A stretch of DNA of 13,030 nucleotides from assembly GCA_036653215.1 (NCBI GenBank), contig JAVVUK010000042.1:1-13030 (forward strand), given 5' to 3'. Position numbers and translations under genes: made by a program. Source of the DNA: JADFUS01 sp036653215 (GTDB lineage: Bacteria > Bacteroidota > Bacteroidia > Bacteroidales > Rikenellaceae). Numbering within the stretch: position 1 is the first letter of the stretch; every line of letters starts with the position of its first letter. Below, one piece after another: positions 6,550-13,030 of the stretch. The notes under the pieces are model-generated. The model searched no databases and was not told the origin of the DNA. It was given only the letters and a program-made list of their open reading frames with translations.

Positions 6550-7806
6550 ATGACATTTGAAGAATTAAACATCATTGAGCCTATATTAAAGGCTCTTGCG
6601 GAAGAGGGGTATACAACGCCAACGCCAATACAAGAACAAGCAATACCAATCCTTATAGAGGGACGAGACGTACAAGGTTGTGCACAAACAGGAACAGGAA
6701 AGACAGCAGCCTTTGCCATACCAATCATTCAACGACTATATAGAAACACGAAAAGCGGACGTAACAAGGAGATAAAAGCACTTATCTTAACTCCTACACG
6801 TGAGCTTGCCATTCAGATTGACGAGAGTTTTGCCACATACGGGCGTTACACAGACATGAAACATTGTGTCATATTTGGTGGTGTAGGTCAGAGACCTCAA
6901 ACAGACGCTCTAAGAGCTGGCATAGATGTTCTTATAGCCACTCCAGGTAGGTTATTAGACCTCATAAATCAAGGTTTTATAAATCTTAAGACGATAGAGT
7001 TTTTCGTCCTTGACGAGGCAGATCGTATGTTAGACATGGGGTTTATACACGACATAAAACGCATCTTACCTTTAATACCTAAAGATAGACAAACTCTTTT
7101 CTTCTCGGCAACCATGCCTAAGGAGATCGCTTCTTTAGCAGCATCCATGCTCACAAGCCCTAAGAAGATCGCCGTAACACCGGTCTCTTCAACGGTAGAT
7201 GTGATAGATCAATCTATATATTTCGTAGAGAAGAAGGAAAAGACAAACCTCCTTATTGAGCTTCTTGACGACGACCAAAAAGAGTCTATCCTTGTCTTCT
7301 CACGTACTAAACATGGAGCCGATAAGATAGCCAAGCAACTTTGTAAATCGGGCATCACAAGTGAAGCTATTCACGGCAACAAATCGCAAAACGCTCGTCA
7401 GCGTGCCCTTTCTAACTTTAAGGAGCGCATAACACGTGTGCTCATAGCAACAGACATCGCAGCACGAGGCATAGACATAGACAACCTCTCTCACGTGGTA
7501 AACTTTGATCTTCCCGAAGTACCAGAGACTTACGTCCATCGTATCGGCAGAACCGGACGTGCAGGGCTTAGTGGCGTGGCAATCTCTTTTTGCGACCCAG
7601 AGGAGCTACCACTGCTTAAAGATATAGAAAAGCTAATCGGCAAACGCATAAGTGTTGTTGAAGATCATCCTTTTAAAAGCCTAAGCGGCGTAAAAGCGCA
7701 CATAGCACAAAACGAAGCTCTTACGGCTAAGCCTAAAGAAAGACGTTCTTATGCAGGCAGCAAAACAAGCGGCGACTACTGGCGTCGTCAAAAACGCACT
7801 CGATAG
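6550..7806 (+). CDS. rhlE: DEAD-box ATP-dependent RNA helicase, RhlE type
   Basis: A cytoplasmic ATP-dependent RNA helicase that unwinds short duplexes, generally serving ribosome assembly, RNA decay or cold adaptation. All motifs are present: Q motif PTPIQEQ (24-30, Q28), motif I AQTGTGKT (45-52), Ia PTREL (82-86), FGG (109-111), TPGRLLD (131-137), II DEAD (155-158), III SAT (186-188), IV LVFSRT (248-253), V ATDIAARGIDI (300-310) and VI HRIGRTGR (330-337). The N-terminus closely resembles RhlE, and the 418-residue length with a short basic, unstructured tail (about 393-418, KPKERR and WRRQKRTR) fits RhlE rather than DeaD, which has an added RNA-binding domain. It is preceded by a promoter and a long leader with complementary segments, suggesting post-transcriptional control. 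It ends in a strong terminator, so it is probably monocistronic. Confidence 0.95.
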   Translation: MTFEELNIIEPILKALAEEGYTTPTPIQEQAIPILIEGRDVQGCAQTGTGKTAAFAIPIIQRLYRNTKSGRNKEIKALILTPTRELAIQIDESFATYGRYTDMKHCVIFGGVGQRPQTDALRAGIDVLIATPGRLLDLINQGFINLKTIEFFVLDEADRMLDMGFIHDIKRILPLIPKDRQTLFFSATMPKEIASLAASMLTSPKKIAVTPVSSTVDVIDQSIYFVEKKEKTNLLIELLDDDQKESILVFSRTKHGADKIAKQLCKSGITSEAIHGNKSQNARQRALSNFKERITRVLIATDIAARGIDIDNLSHVVNFDLPEVPETYVHRIGRTGRAGLSGVAISFCDPEELPLLKDIEKLIGKRISVVEDHPFKSLSGVKAHIAQNEALTAKPKERRSYAGSKTSGDYWRRQKRTR

Positions 7807-7853
7807 AAATAGTACAGGTGTGCTGAGCACCATTTTATTCATATTACAACTAA

Positions 7854-7895
7854 AAAAAATGATTAGTAGAGCAATAACTTTACTAATCATTTTTT
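7854..7895. terminator. Bidirectional intrinsic terminator between helicase and MalY/PatB genes
   Basis: Arms 7854-7868 and 7881-7895 are perfect 15-bp complements (core ATGATTAGTA/TACTAATCAT). The stem extends inward by a G-U and two normal pairs to a CAATAA loop (7872-7877). A-runs on the left and T-runs on the right allow use from both strands. It ends 4 bp before the stop of the convergent aminotransferase-fold gene. Confidence 0.9.
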
Positions 7896-7899
7896 GTTT

Positions 7900-9075
7900 T
7901 TATCGTTCAAGTGAGGCTTGGTAAAGTTGGTGCATCGCCTTTTCGACAATGGAACGTGGTGCAGCAATATTCATTCGCATATAACCACTACCCTCTTTAC
8001 CGAAAAATTCACCCTCTGTAAACCCTATCTTCGCTTTAGCAACCATAAACTCACGCAACTCAGTGTGTGTCATGCCCCATGCTCGAAAGTCGAACCATAT
8101 CATATATGTCGACTCAGGACGGTAACATTTTACTTCAGGCATATGTTTAGCAACAAAATCCAAAACATAATCTATCGTGCCTCCAAGATATTCAAGCATT
8201 TGGTCTAACCACTCATCGCCATATGTAAAAGCGGCCTCAAGAGCTACACTACCAAAAAGATTACCTTGATTTATATGTGCTTTCTCGGCAGAAGCGAAAA
8301 ATTTATCTCTCAACTCTTTATTTGGTATTACAACAGCCGTTGTTGAAAGTCCTGCCATATTAAAAGTTTTAGACCCTGAAACTATGGTTATGCAACGTGC
8401 TGCCACCTCTTCACTAATAGAAGAGATATGTATAAATTTATGTGGTTTGTGTATTATGTCACAATGCATCTCATCGGAAACAATAATAACATTGTGCTTA
8501 ATACATAAATCGGCAACTTTTTGAAGTTCATCATGCGTGAAGACCCTACCTGTGGGGTTATGAGGGCTGCAGAAAAGGAATATCTTCGACTTGGCGAGTC
8601 TTCTATCAAGATCCTCAAAATCAATCTCAGAACGCAGAGTCACCTCGTCCATCTTTAATAGGTTACGCTCTAAGCGTCTCTCATTAAACTCTACCACCCA
8701 CGAAAAAGGACCATAAACAGGAGGTTGTATGACTATATTATCACCTTTGTTAGTAAAGGCATCTATGGCAAACGACACAGCCACCATCGAGCCCGGCGTA
8801 AAGAGTATTGTAGAAGGGTCGACAACCCAACCACTTCGTCTGAAAAGCCATGATGTTATAGCATCATGATAAGATGTCCCACGAAAAGAATACCCCAAAA
8901 AATTATGGTTTGTTCTCTCACGTATAGCCTCCATAATAAAGGGAGGAGTTTCAAAATCCATGTCCGCAATCCACATAGGGATTATGTCGGAACTCCCAAA
9001 AACATTAGAACGGTGATCGTACTTTTCACAAAATGTACCTTGACGATCGACTACTTTATTAAAATCGTATATCAT
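7900..9075 (-). CDS. MalY/PatB-type PLP-dependent C-S lyase (cystathionine beta-lyase)
   Basis: A fold-type I PLP enzyme of the MalY/PatB group, which cleaves C-S bonds in cystathionine, cysteine or related compounds to give thiol or sulfide, pyruvate and ammonia. At 391 residues it has the family length. Visible are PMWIADMDFETP (33-44), GYSFRGTSYHDAI (61-73) with the substrate-site Tyr, SPHNPTGRVF (170-179, N173), D201 in VSDEMHCDI contacting the PLP pyridine nitrogen, the Schiff-base lysine K236 in SGSKTFNMAGL, and R367 in YMRMN as the carboxylate-binding arginine. The MWxADMDF N-terminus separates MalY/PatB from ordinary aminotransferases. There is no signal peptide, so it is cytoplasmic. 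It begins 7 bp after the upstream DUF2807 gene and probably shares its transcript. Physiological role (methionine synthesis, cysteine degradation, regulatory) is not resolved. Confidence 0.93.
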   Translation of the reverse strand: MIYDFNKVVDRQGTFCEKYDHRSNVFGSSDIIPMWIADMDFETPPFIMEAIRERTNHNFLGYSFRGTSYHDAITSWLFRRSGWVVDPSTILFTPGSMVAVSFAIDAFTNKGDNIVIQPPVYGPFSWVVEFNERRLERNLLKMDEVTLRSEIDFEDLDRRLAKSKIFLFCSPHNPTGRVFTHDELQKVADLCIKHNVIIVSDEMHCDIIHKPHKFIHISSISEEVAARCITIVSGSKTFNMAGLSTTAVVIPNKELRDKFFASAEKAHINQGNLFGSVALEAAFTYGDEWLDQMLEYLGGTIDYVLDFVAKHMPEVKCYRPESTYMIWFDFRAWGMTHTELREFMVAKAKIGFTEGEFFGKEGSGYMRMNIAAPRSIVEKAMHQLYQASLER

Positions 9076-9082
9076 ATATTAT

Positions 9083-9955
9083 TTATTGTTTTTCCACCAT
9101 AGAACCATCAGTAGATAGAATGGACGGAGAGGCCACATCTCCATAATAAAGCACTGAACTTTTATCGGAAGCCTTCACCGACAATGTATTCATTGCTCTT
9201 ATCTTTGCCACACTATTTTCAGTAATTGTTACAATGGCATTATCAGCATATAATTTTTCACAGTTTACATTGCAATATTCTAAAGCATTAACAATTAAGC
9301 TCTTGACTTCTCCTTGCATATACAAATTGACACCTGTCTCAGCAGATACTTTTATAGTAGATGCTTTAATGTTGAGCAATTTATTTTCTCCACCTGAATA
9401 TAAGGATAAATCTATATTGTCCACCCTACAACTATCGACAGTTAAAGTCGAATTTTTAGAAGAGTTTACTGTTAGATTTTTAGAATTAATTCCACTCACA
9501 AATGAAGATCCTGCTAAAAGCGTTAGATTGACATTATCGACATTAAGCTCTCCTTCAAATGAAGACCCCAAGCGCAAAGTAATATAAATATCTTCCGCCT
9601 TAACATTTTTATCAGCAATTAGCCTTGCACCACCATCAGCAAAAAGATATTTGACATCTTTAACAGACACCATGACTGATAAATCGGCGTTAGAATAAGG
9701 CGTTTCCGAAGAGTAGCCGATATACAAGACACTATCTTTAACACTTATGTCAACGTGTTTTAATATGTTTTTATAGGTTGTGATACGAACCTCTCCGCTT
9801 GGGATATTTGCCAATACGACATCTACCTTAGACACGACATTAACGCCATTAAAAAAGCCTACATTTTTAGAGTTTGTCTCAGGACTACTCAAACCAGCAA
9901 AGGTTAAAATAGGAAATAAAATCAACAAAACAGTAATTAACCAAATATTTTTCAT
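9083..9955 (-). CDS. Exported GIN-domain protein (DUF2807 type)
   Basis: An exported protein of the DUF2807 kind, described in Pfam as a putative auto-transporter adhesin head GIN domain. The N-terminus is a classical Sec signal peptide: MKN, a hydrophobic stretch to about residue 17, and a probable cleavage after LTFA (20). No lipobox cysteine is present. The mature part begins with a segment typical of the family (FFNGVNVVSKVDVVLANIP, 34-52), and then consists of short beta-strand repeats with Asn/Asp/Ser turns (about 90-285), including twin lines LRLGSSFEGELNVDNV and LLAGSSFVSGINSKN, as expected for a beta-solenoid. No catalytic motif is visible. It lies 7 bp upstream of the MalY/PatB gene in a likely two-gene operon, though no functional link is evident. 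Family call is fairly firm; function unknown, possibly envelope-associated. Confidence 0.82.
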   Translation of the reverse strand: MKNIWLITVLLILFPILTFAGLSSPETNSKNVGFFNGVNVVSKVDVVLANIPSGEVRITTYKNILKHVDISVKDSVLYIGYSSETPYSNADLSVMVSVKDVKYLFADGGARLIADKNVKAEDIYITLRLGSSFEGELNVDNVNLTLLAGSSFVSGINSKNLTVNSSKNSTLTVDSCRVDNIDLSLYSGGENKLLNIKASTIKVSAETGVNLYMQGEVKSLIVNALEYCNVNCEKLYADNAIVTITENSVAKIRAMNTLSVKASDKSSVLYYGDVASPSILSTDGSMVEKQ

Positions 9956-9985
9956 AATAAAATCATATTAGAATTACAGATATAC

Positions 9986-9993
9986 AAATATAC
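9986..9993 (-). promoter_or_regulatory. -7 box for the DUF2807-MalY/PatB operon
   Basis: TATATTTG on the minus strand matches TAnnTTTG. A start near 9980 gives a leader of about 25 nt before the ATG at 9955. No TTTG is found at the normal -33 distance. Confidence 0.5.
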
Positions 9994-10032
9994 TACTATT
10001 TATTATAAATCATTATAAAAACAAAAAAAGAA

Positions 10033-10058
10033 AGGGAAGAGCAATTAAGCTCTCCCCT
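10033..10058 (-). terminator. Intrinsic terminator of the large lipoprotein gene
   Basis: Read on the minus strand, GGGGAGAGC (10049-10057) pairs with GCTCTTCCC (10034-10042) with one G-U pair around the loop TTAATT (10043-10048), plus one A-T pair outside. It is followed by TTTCTTTTTTTG (10022-10033). This GC-rich stem with a U-tract lies 32 bp after the stop codon at 10091 and upstream of the DUF2807 promoter, insulating the two transcripts. Confidence 0.88.
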
Positions 10059-10090
10059 CTCCTCACAAAAACCACTTTAAAAACCTTATA

Positions 10091-12841
10091 TTATTTTCTA
10101 ACTGTAACGATAACTGTCTTTTCAAGTATTTGATCCATTTGGTCTGTAATTGTTATTACAAGATCAACATTTACAGACGATGTAAGACCTGCGGTGTTGT
10201 TGTTTGCTTTAATGATAAAGTCATTTCCAGACTTAACAACATCGATAAGGATCTTGTTTTTACCATTAGCAACAACAGTAACGCTCTTCACAAGTTGGTT
10301 AGGAGTGCCAAACACGTCTAAGTTTGTCTTGTCGTTAACTGTCCATGCTGCCCAAACAGCTTTCATAGACATCTGACCAGCAGTACTGTTATTAGGGTCG
10401 TAAGTAACTTCACTCTTTGTTTTTGGTAGCTGATCGATCTTACCTTCAGCAACAAAGCTCTTAGGAGTGACAAGTATTGTTTGTCCAGGAACTACGATAG
10501 TGTTCTTATCATTACCAAAGTATTGATAAACAACATCAAGTTTATATTCTGTGTTAACAGTTACATTGTCTATATTGATAGTAGAATAAACAGAACCACC
10601 ACTTACAGTTGTCCAATCTAAAGGATCTGTAATCTTACCAGGATTTGGATTAGGTGCCACAAAACTGAAATTACAATGAGCAGGGAATGTGCTATATGCT
10701 TTTCTCAAATCGTATTTTGCCTTACCACTTGCTTGAGCACTTTCTGTATTACCATATACGTTAAGTTTGTTACCTACGAATAAATCTGTACGTACAAATT
10801 CATTATTCCAGTTTATTACAGGATTAGTAACATTAACAGGAACTGTAACGATAATCATTTGACCTGCAGCTCTATCTTCATAATAGAAATCAATTGAGTA
10901 GTTCTTAGGAAGAGCCTTTTTGACATCGAACAATATGTTTAATGATTGCCAAGCATTAGATGGGCCTGTAAGTGTTTTAGCAGGATCAGTAGTTAAGGCA
11001 CTTGAATATGGCTCTACAGTCAATTTGCCGTCATAAGTAACATCTTTACCATCTTCAGATACTGCATATGAAGCTAAAACGAATGTTGATTTAGAAGCAC
11101 CATATTTCGCTAACTCATCAAACATAGGTTTAAGGTTTACGTTAACGCCATTTTCACGTACAGCAGCAGTAGAAGTTTCATCTTCAGCAAGAGTATAGTT
11201 TATAGCATTGACAGAAGCTTGCATACTTACTGTTTTCGAAATGATAACAGAGACTGTATATTCATAGTAGTTACCAGCATAATCAATAGCTTGTAACAAC
11301 ACTTTAGCAGTCTTACCACCAACGGCATTAATAGCTTCAGCAGTATGATCTATAGCAATATTTGTTCCGTCAAGTTGAATATGTTGTTTTAAAGCATTAT
11401 TAGAAGCATCTGAAGTCCACGAAATAGCCACTTTATATATTGCTTCGCTTTCCACACCTAACTTCATGAAATCAGAGAATATATCATGACTCTCGCCACA
11501 ATTCATATTGATTTTTGGATCATATGTCTTAGCAGGCATATTTGCAGCATCCTGATTAGAATAGCCAGTAGAATACATAGCAAAGTCATAAGTTGAGCGA
11601 ACAGAATAAGCCCCTTTAGTAAGTTGAATAGCTAAATGGTCATTTTGTATCTTTCTATTATCAAGGGCTTCCATTTCTTCTTGTGTAGGTTGAATGTCAA
11701 GAGTCCAAAGTCCACCAACAGATTTAGATCTTTGTTGTTGAAAATCACCACTAATGCTATAATCATATTCAACCCATTTTTGATTTACAGATAGGACAGA
11801 TTCGTCTTTAGGAGTTACAAGCGCTATCTTATAACCTTCTGTATCTACCTCTTGAGGGTTAACAACAAATGAAACTAAAGGTATATTCCAGAAATATTTT
11901 CCTGTTTTAACCTCTGGTGCAAAAGCGGCACGCTTAGCAGCGATAGCAGGATCTGTAATTTTAACAGCCTGACCATATGTAAATAAAATATTAGTAGCAT
12001 AGAAATTTGGAGCCATAACGCTTGTTATTGTAGTTGTAGTTACTACATTAGCAGCAAGAGGGAGTTGATATGAAGCACCATCAAGAGTAACAGATATTGT
12101 GTTTGTTAGTTTATTAAACATAATAGCCGATTCGATAGATTTTATAGAAGTAGCTACTCCATCTATATGCAACACGCCATTTACAACTTTAACATTTGCT
12201 GTTCCAATTGCTTTTTTACCAGAGTCTACAAATTTGTTAGCATCTACGCTCCAAACCATCCAGTTGTCGATAACGCCATCGGCAGCAACAGTGTTAATAT
12301 ATGGGCTATGACCGTCAGTACCGTTAGTACCATCAGTACCGTCAGTGCCGTCAGTGCCGTTAAGTCCCTTAGCAGATACACCTGTATCTTTACCATCAAT
12401 AAACCAGTTGCCATTTTCTCCTATTGAAGGATAAGTTGCAACAGCTTTAACATCATTTCCGCCAGCATCTTTTACACGTGCTGCAGTACCACCTTTTGTT
12501 GTAATGATTGTCCAAAAACCTTGTCCATCAACACCAAGAATTGGAGCAAAAGCATCTAATCCGTTAGTACCATTAGTGCCGTTAGTACCGTTGGTACCGT
12601 TAGTACCAGCAGCTCCATTTAAGATATCAATAGAACTACCATCACCAAAAGTAAGTTTATTACCTCCCGTGATAGGAGTAACGCCAGTCACTATCTTACC
12701 TGACTTAACGGCATCCTGAAGTCCAGCAACATCGATTTTTAATTGGGCGATGTCATCACCATAATCGTCCGCACACGAGGTTACGAACAGCATCATAGCC
12801 CCAAGAAAGGCAATAACGCTAAAGAGGTTAATTTTTTTCAT
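10091..12841 (-). CDS. Large surface-type lipoprotein with collagen-like Gly-X-Y tracts
   Basis: A 916-residue envelope lipoprotein of unknown function. The signal peptide ends in the lipobox FVTSC (C23). The next residues, ADDYGDD, are acidic directly after the cysteine, which is the kind of signal that sends Bacteroidota lipoproteins to the cell surface. A short amphipathic stretch (about 29-47) follows, then two Gly-X-Y tracts: five GTN units (79-93) and six GLN/GTD/GTN units (159-176). Each is followed or flanked by a Gly/Trp-rich segment (GVDGQGFWTI, ENGNWFIDGKD, DNWMVWSVD). This N-terminal plan resembles the DUF4988/PL29 N-terminal region of Bacteroidales lipoproteins. The rest is beta-rich and seems built of degenerate Ig-like modules (about 450-535, 574-674, 710-796, 815-916). 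No polysaccharide lyase catalytic region is recognised. It has its own promoter and terminator. Likely a surface adhesin, stalk or binding protein, but this is inference. Confidence 0.85.
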   Translation of the reverse strand: MKKINLFSVIAFLGAMMLFVTSCADDYGDDIAQLKIDVAGLQDAVKSGKIVTGVTPITGGNKLTFGDGSSIDILNGAAGTNGTNGTNGTNGTNGLDAFAPILGVDGQGFWTIITTKGGTAARVKDAGGNDVKAVATYPSIGENGNWFIDGKDTGVSAKGLNGTDGTDGTDGTNGTDGHSPYINTVAADGVIDNWMVWSVDANKFVDSGKKAIGTANVKVVNGVLHIDGVATSIKSIESAIMFNKLTNTISVTLDGASYQLPLAANVVTTTTITSVMAPNFYATNILFTYGQAVKITDPAIAAKRAAFAPEVKTGKYFWNIPLVSFVVNPQEVDTEGYKIALVTPKDESVLSVNQKWVEYDYSISGDFQQQRSKSVGGLWTLDIQPTQEEMEALDNRKIQNDHLAIQLTKGAYSVRSTYDFAMYSTGYSNQDAANMPAKTYDPKINMNCGESHDIFSDFMKLGVESEAIYKVAISWTSDASNNALKQHIQLDGTNIAIDHTAEAINAVGGKTAKVLLQAIDYAGNYYEYTVSVIISKTVSMQASVNAINYTLAEDETSTAAVRENGVNVNLKPMFDELAKYGASKSTFVLASYAVSEDGKDVTYDGKLTVEPYSSALTTDPAKTLTGPSNAWQSLNILFDVKKALPKNYSIDFYYEDRAAGQMIIVTVPVNVTNPVINWNNEFVRTDLFVGNKLNVYGNTESAQASGKAKYDLRKAYSTFPAHCNFSFVAPNPNPGKITDPLDWTTVSGGSVYSTINIDNVTVNTEYKLDVVYQYFGNDKNTIVVPGQTILVTPKSFVAEGKIDQLPKTKSEVTYDPNNSTAGQMSMKAVWAAWTVNDKTNLDVFGTPNQLVKSVTVVANGKNKILIDVVKSGNDFIIKANNNTAGLTSSVNVDLVITITDQMDQILEKTVIVTVRK
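12314..12367 (-). repeat. 9-bp tandem repeat, six units (second Gly-X-Y tract)
   Basis: Six degenerate copies of a 9-bp unit (plus-strand form GTCAGTACC, variants at three positions) lie end to end and encode residues 159-176 of the large lipoprotein as GLN, GTD x3, GTN, GTD. The unit length keeps the reading frame, so copy-number changes would lengthen or shorten the protein by three residues each. Confidence 0.9.
12563..12607 (-). repeat. 9-bp tandem repeat, five units (first Gly-X-Y tract)
   Basis: Five copies of a 9-bp unit (plus-strand GTTAGTACC; three identical, two with one or two changes) encode residues 79-93 as GTN x5. The near-identity of the copies suggests recent expansion or continuing homogenisation. 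Confidence 0.9.
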
Positions 12842-12882
12842 TTTTGTTTTTTTTGTTGGTTCGTTTTTTTATTTTTAAGTTT

Positions 12883-12912
12883 TTTGTTTGTAAAATAAAA
12901 TAGCTAACTTTG
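12883..12912 (+). promoter_or_regulatory. Possible plus-strand promoter inside the lipoprotein leader
   Basis: TTTG (12883-12886), 18 bp, then TAACTTTG (12905-12912), an exact TAnnTTTG. A start near 12918 would run rightward out of the window, overlapping the start of the divergent lipoprotein transcript. No plus-strand gene begins before the window edge, so the target is unknown and the match may be chance. Confidence 0.35.
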
Positions 12913-12980
12913 TCGTTAAACACCTTAAAACAAGCTCTGTTTTATACATCATAGCTTTACATAGATAGTATTATCTAATG

Positions 12981-13012
12981 CAAATGTATTTACAATTGAT
13001 AATATTTCCAAA
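12981..13012 (-). promoter_or_regulatory. Promoter for the large lipoprotein gene
   Basis: On the minus strand TTTG (13009-13012), 20 bp, and TACATTTG (12981-12988) match both boxes of the Bacteroidota consensus. The start would be near 12975, giving a leader of about 134 nt. That leader is AT-rich with a weak 6-bp hairpin (AAAACA/TGTTTT around 12926-12943); no riboswitch is recognised. Confidence 0.65.
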
Positions 13013-13030
13013 TATTTTCGATATATTTTT

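Noticed and set aside
7900..9075. Calling the PLP enzyme an aspartate or histidinol-phosphate aminotransferase
   Set aside because: The MWIADMDF N-terminus and the GYSFRG segment are characteristic of the MalY/PatB C-S lyase group.
12314..12607. Short regular repeats suggestive of a CRISPR array or noncoding satellite
   Set aside because: Units are only 9 bp with no spacers, and they lie in frame within a long coding gene as Gly-X-Y codons.
12099..12719. Plus-strand open frames opposite the lipoprotein repeats, rich in VPLVPLVP or STVSTVS
   Set aside because: The low-complexity repeats are the complement of the GTN/GTD codons; they are shadows of the lipoprotein gene.
10091..12841. Calling the large lipoprotein a PL29 polysaccharide lyase
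   Set aside because: Only the N-terminal region resembles that family's N-terminal domain; no lyase catalytic region is visible in the beta-rich remainder.
1..13030. Mobile element, defence island or prophage
   Set aside because: No transposase, integrase, phage, restriction or toxin-antitoxin gene is present, and gene style and promoters are uniform across the window.

Overview
The window looks like an ordinary chromosomal segment of a low-GC member of the Bacteroidota, most likely Bacteroidales. Three things point there. Several genes are preceded by the Bacteroidota-type promoter (TTTG, about 19-20 bp, then TAnnTTTG) rather than E. coli-like boxes. Translation starts lie behind A-rich stretches with no clear Shine-Dalgarno sequence. 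The gene content fits: GH20 hexosaminidase lipoprotein, GIN-domain (DUF2807) protein, and a large surface-type lipoprotein with an N-terminus like those of Bacteroidales lipoproteins. Genus cannot be fixed from the sequence alone.

Layout: the left edge holds the 5' 44 nt of a minus-strand tRNA-Lys(UUU) with its promoter. Next come two closely spaced plus-strand genes, a PepD-type M20 dipeptidase and a diacylglycerol kinase-family lipid kinase. A separately promoted FKBP-type peptidyl-prolyl isomerase lipoprotein follows. A bidirectional hairpin terminator separates it from the convergent GH20 beta-N-acetylhexosaminidase lipoprotein. The hexosaminidase and a plus-strand SPFH/band 7 membrane protein diverge from a 63-bp spacer that is mostly a 40-bp near-perfect palindrome. 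After the SPFH gene, a RhlE-type DEAD-box RNA helicase has a leader of about 140 nt containing a long-range inverted repeat. A second bidirectional terminator separates it from a minus-strand pair: a GIN-domain exported protein followed 7 bp later by a MalY/PatB-type C-S lyase. The right end is a 916-residue minus-strand lipoprotein with two collagen-like Gly-X-Y tracts encoded by 9-bp tandem repeats, its own terminator and a good promoter.

Functionally this is mostly housekeeping and envelope metabolism: peptide and amino-sugar scavenging, lipid phosphorylation, protein folding, RNA remodelling, and sulfur amino acid or C-S compound breakdown. I see no transposase, integrase, phage gene, CRISPR array or toxin-antitoxin pair, and no clear new multi-gene system. 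The observations most worth checking are the palindromic divergent promoter, the structured helicase leader, the repeat-bearing surface lipoprotein and a possible antisense promoter upstream of it.
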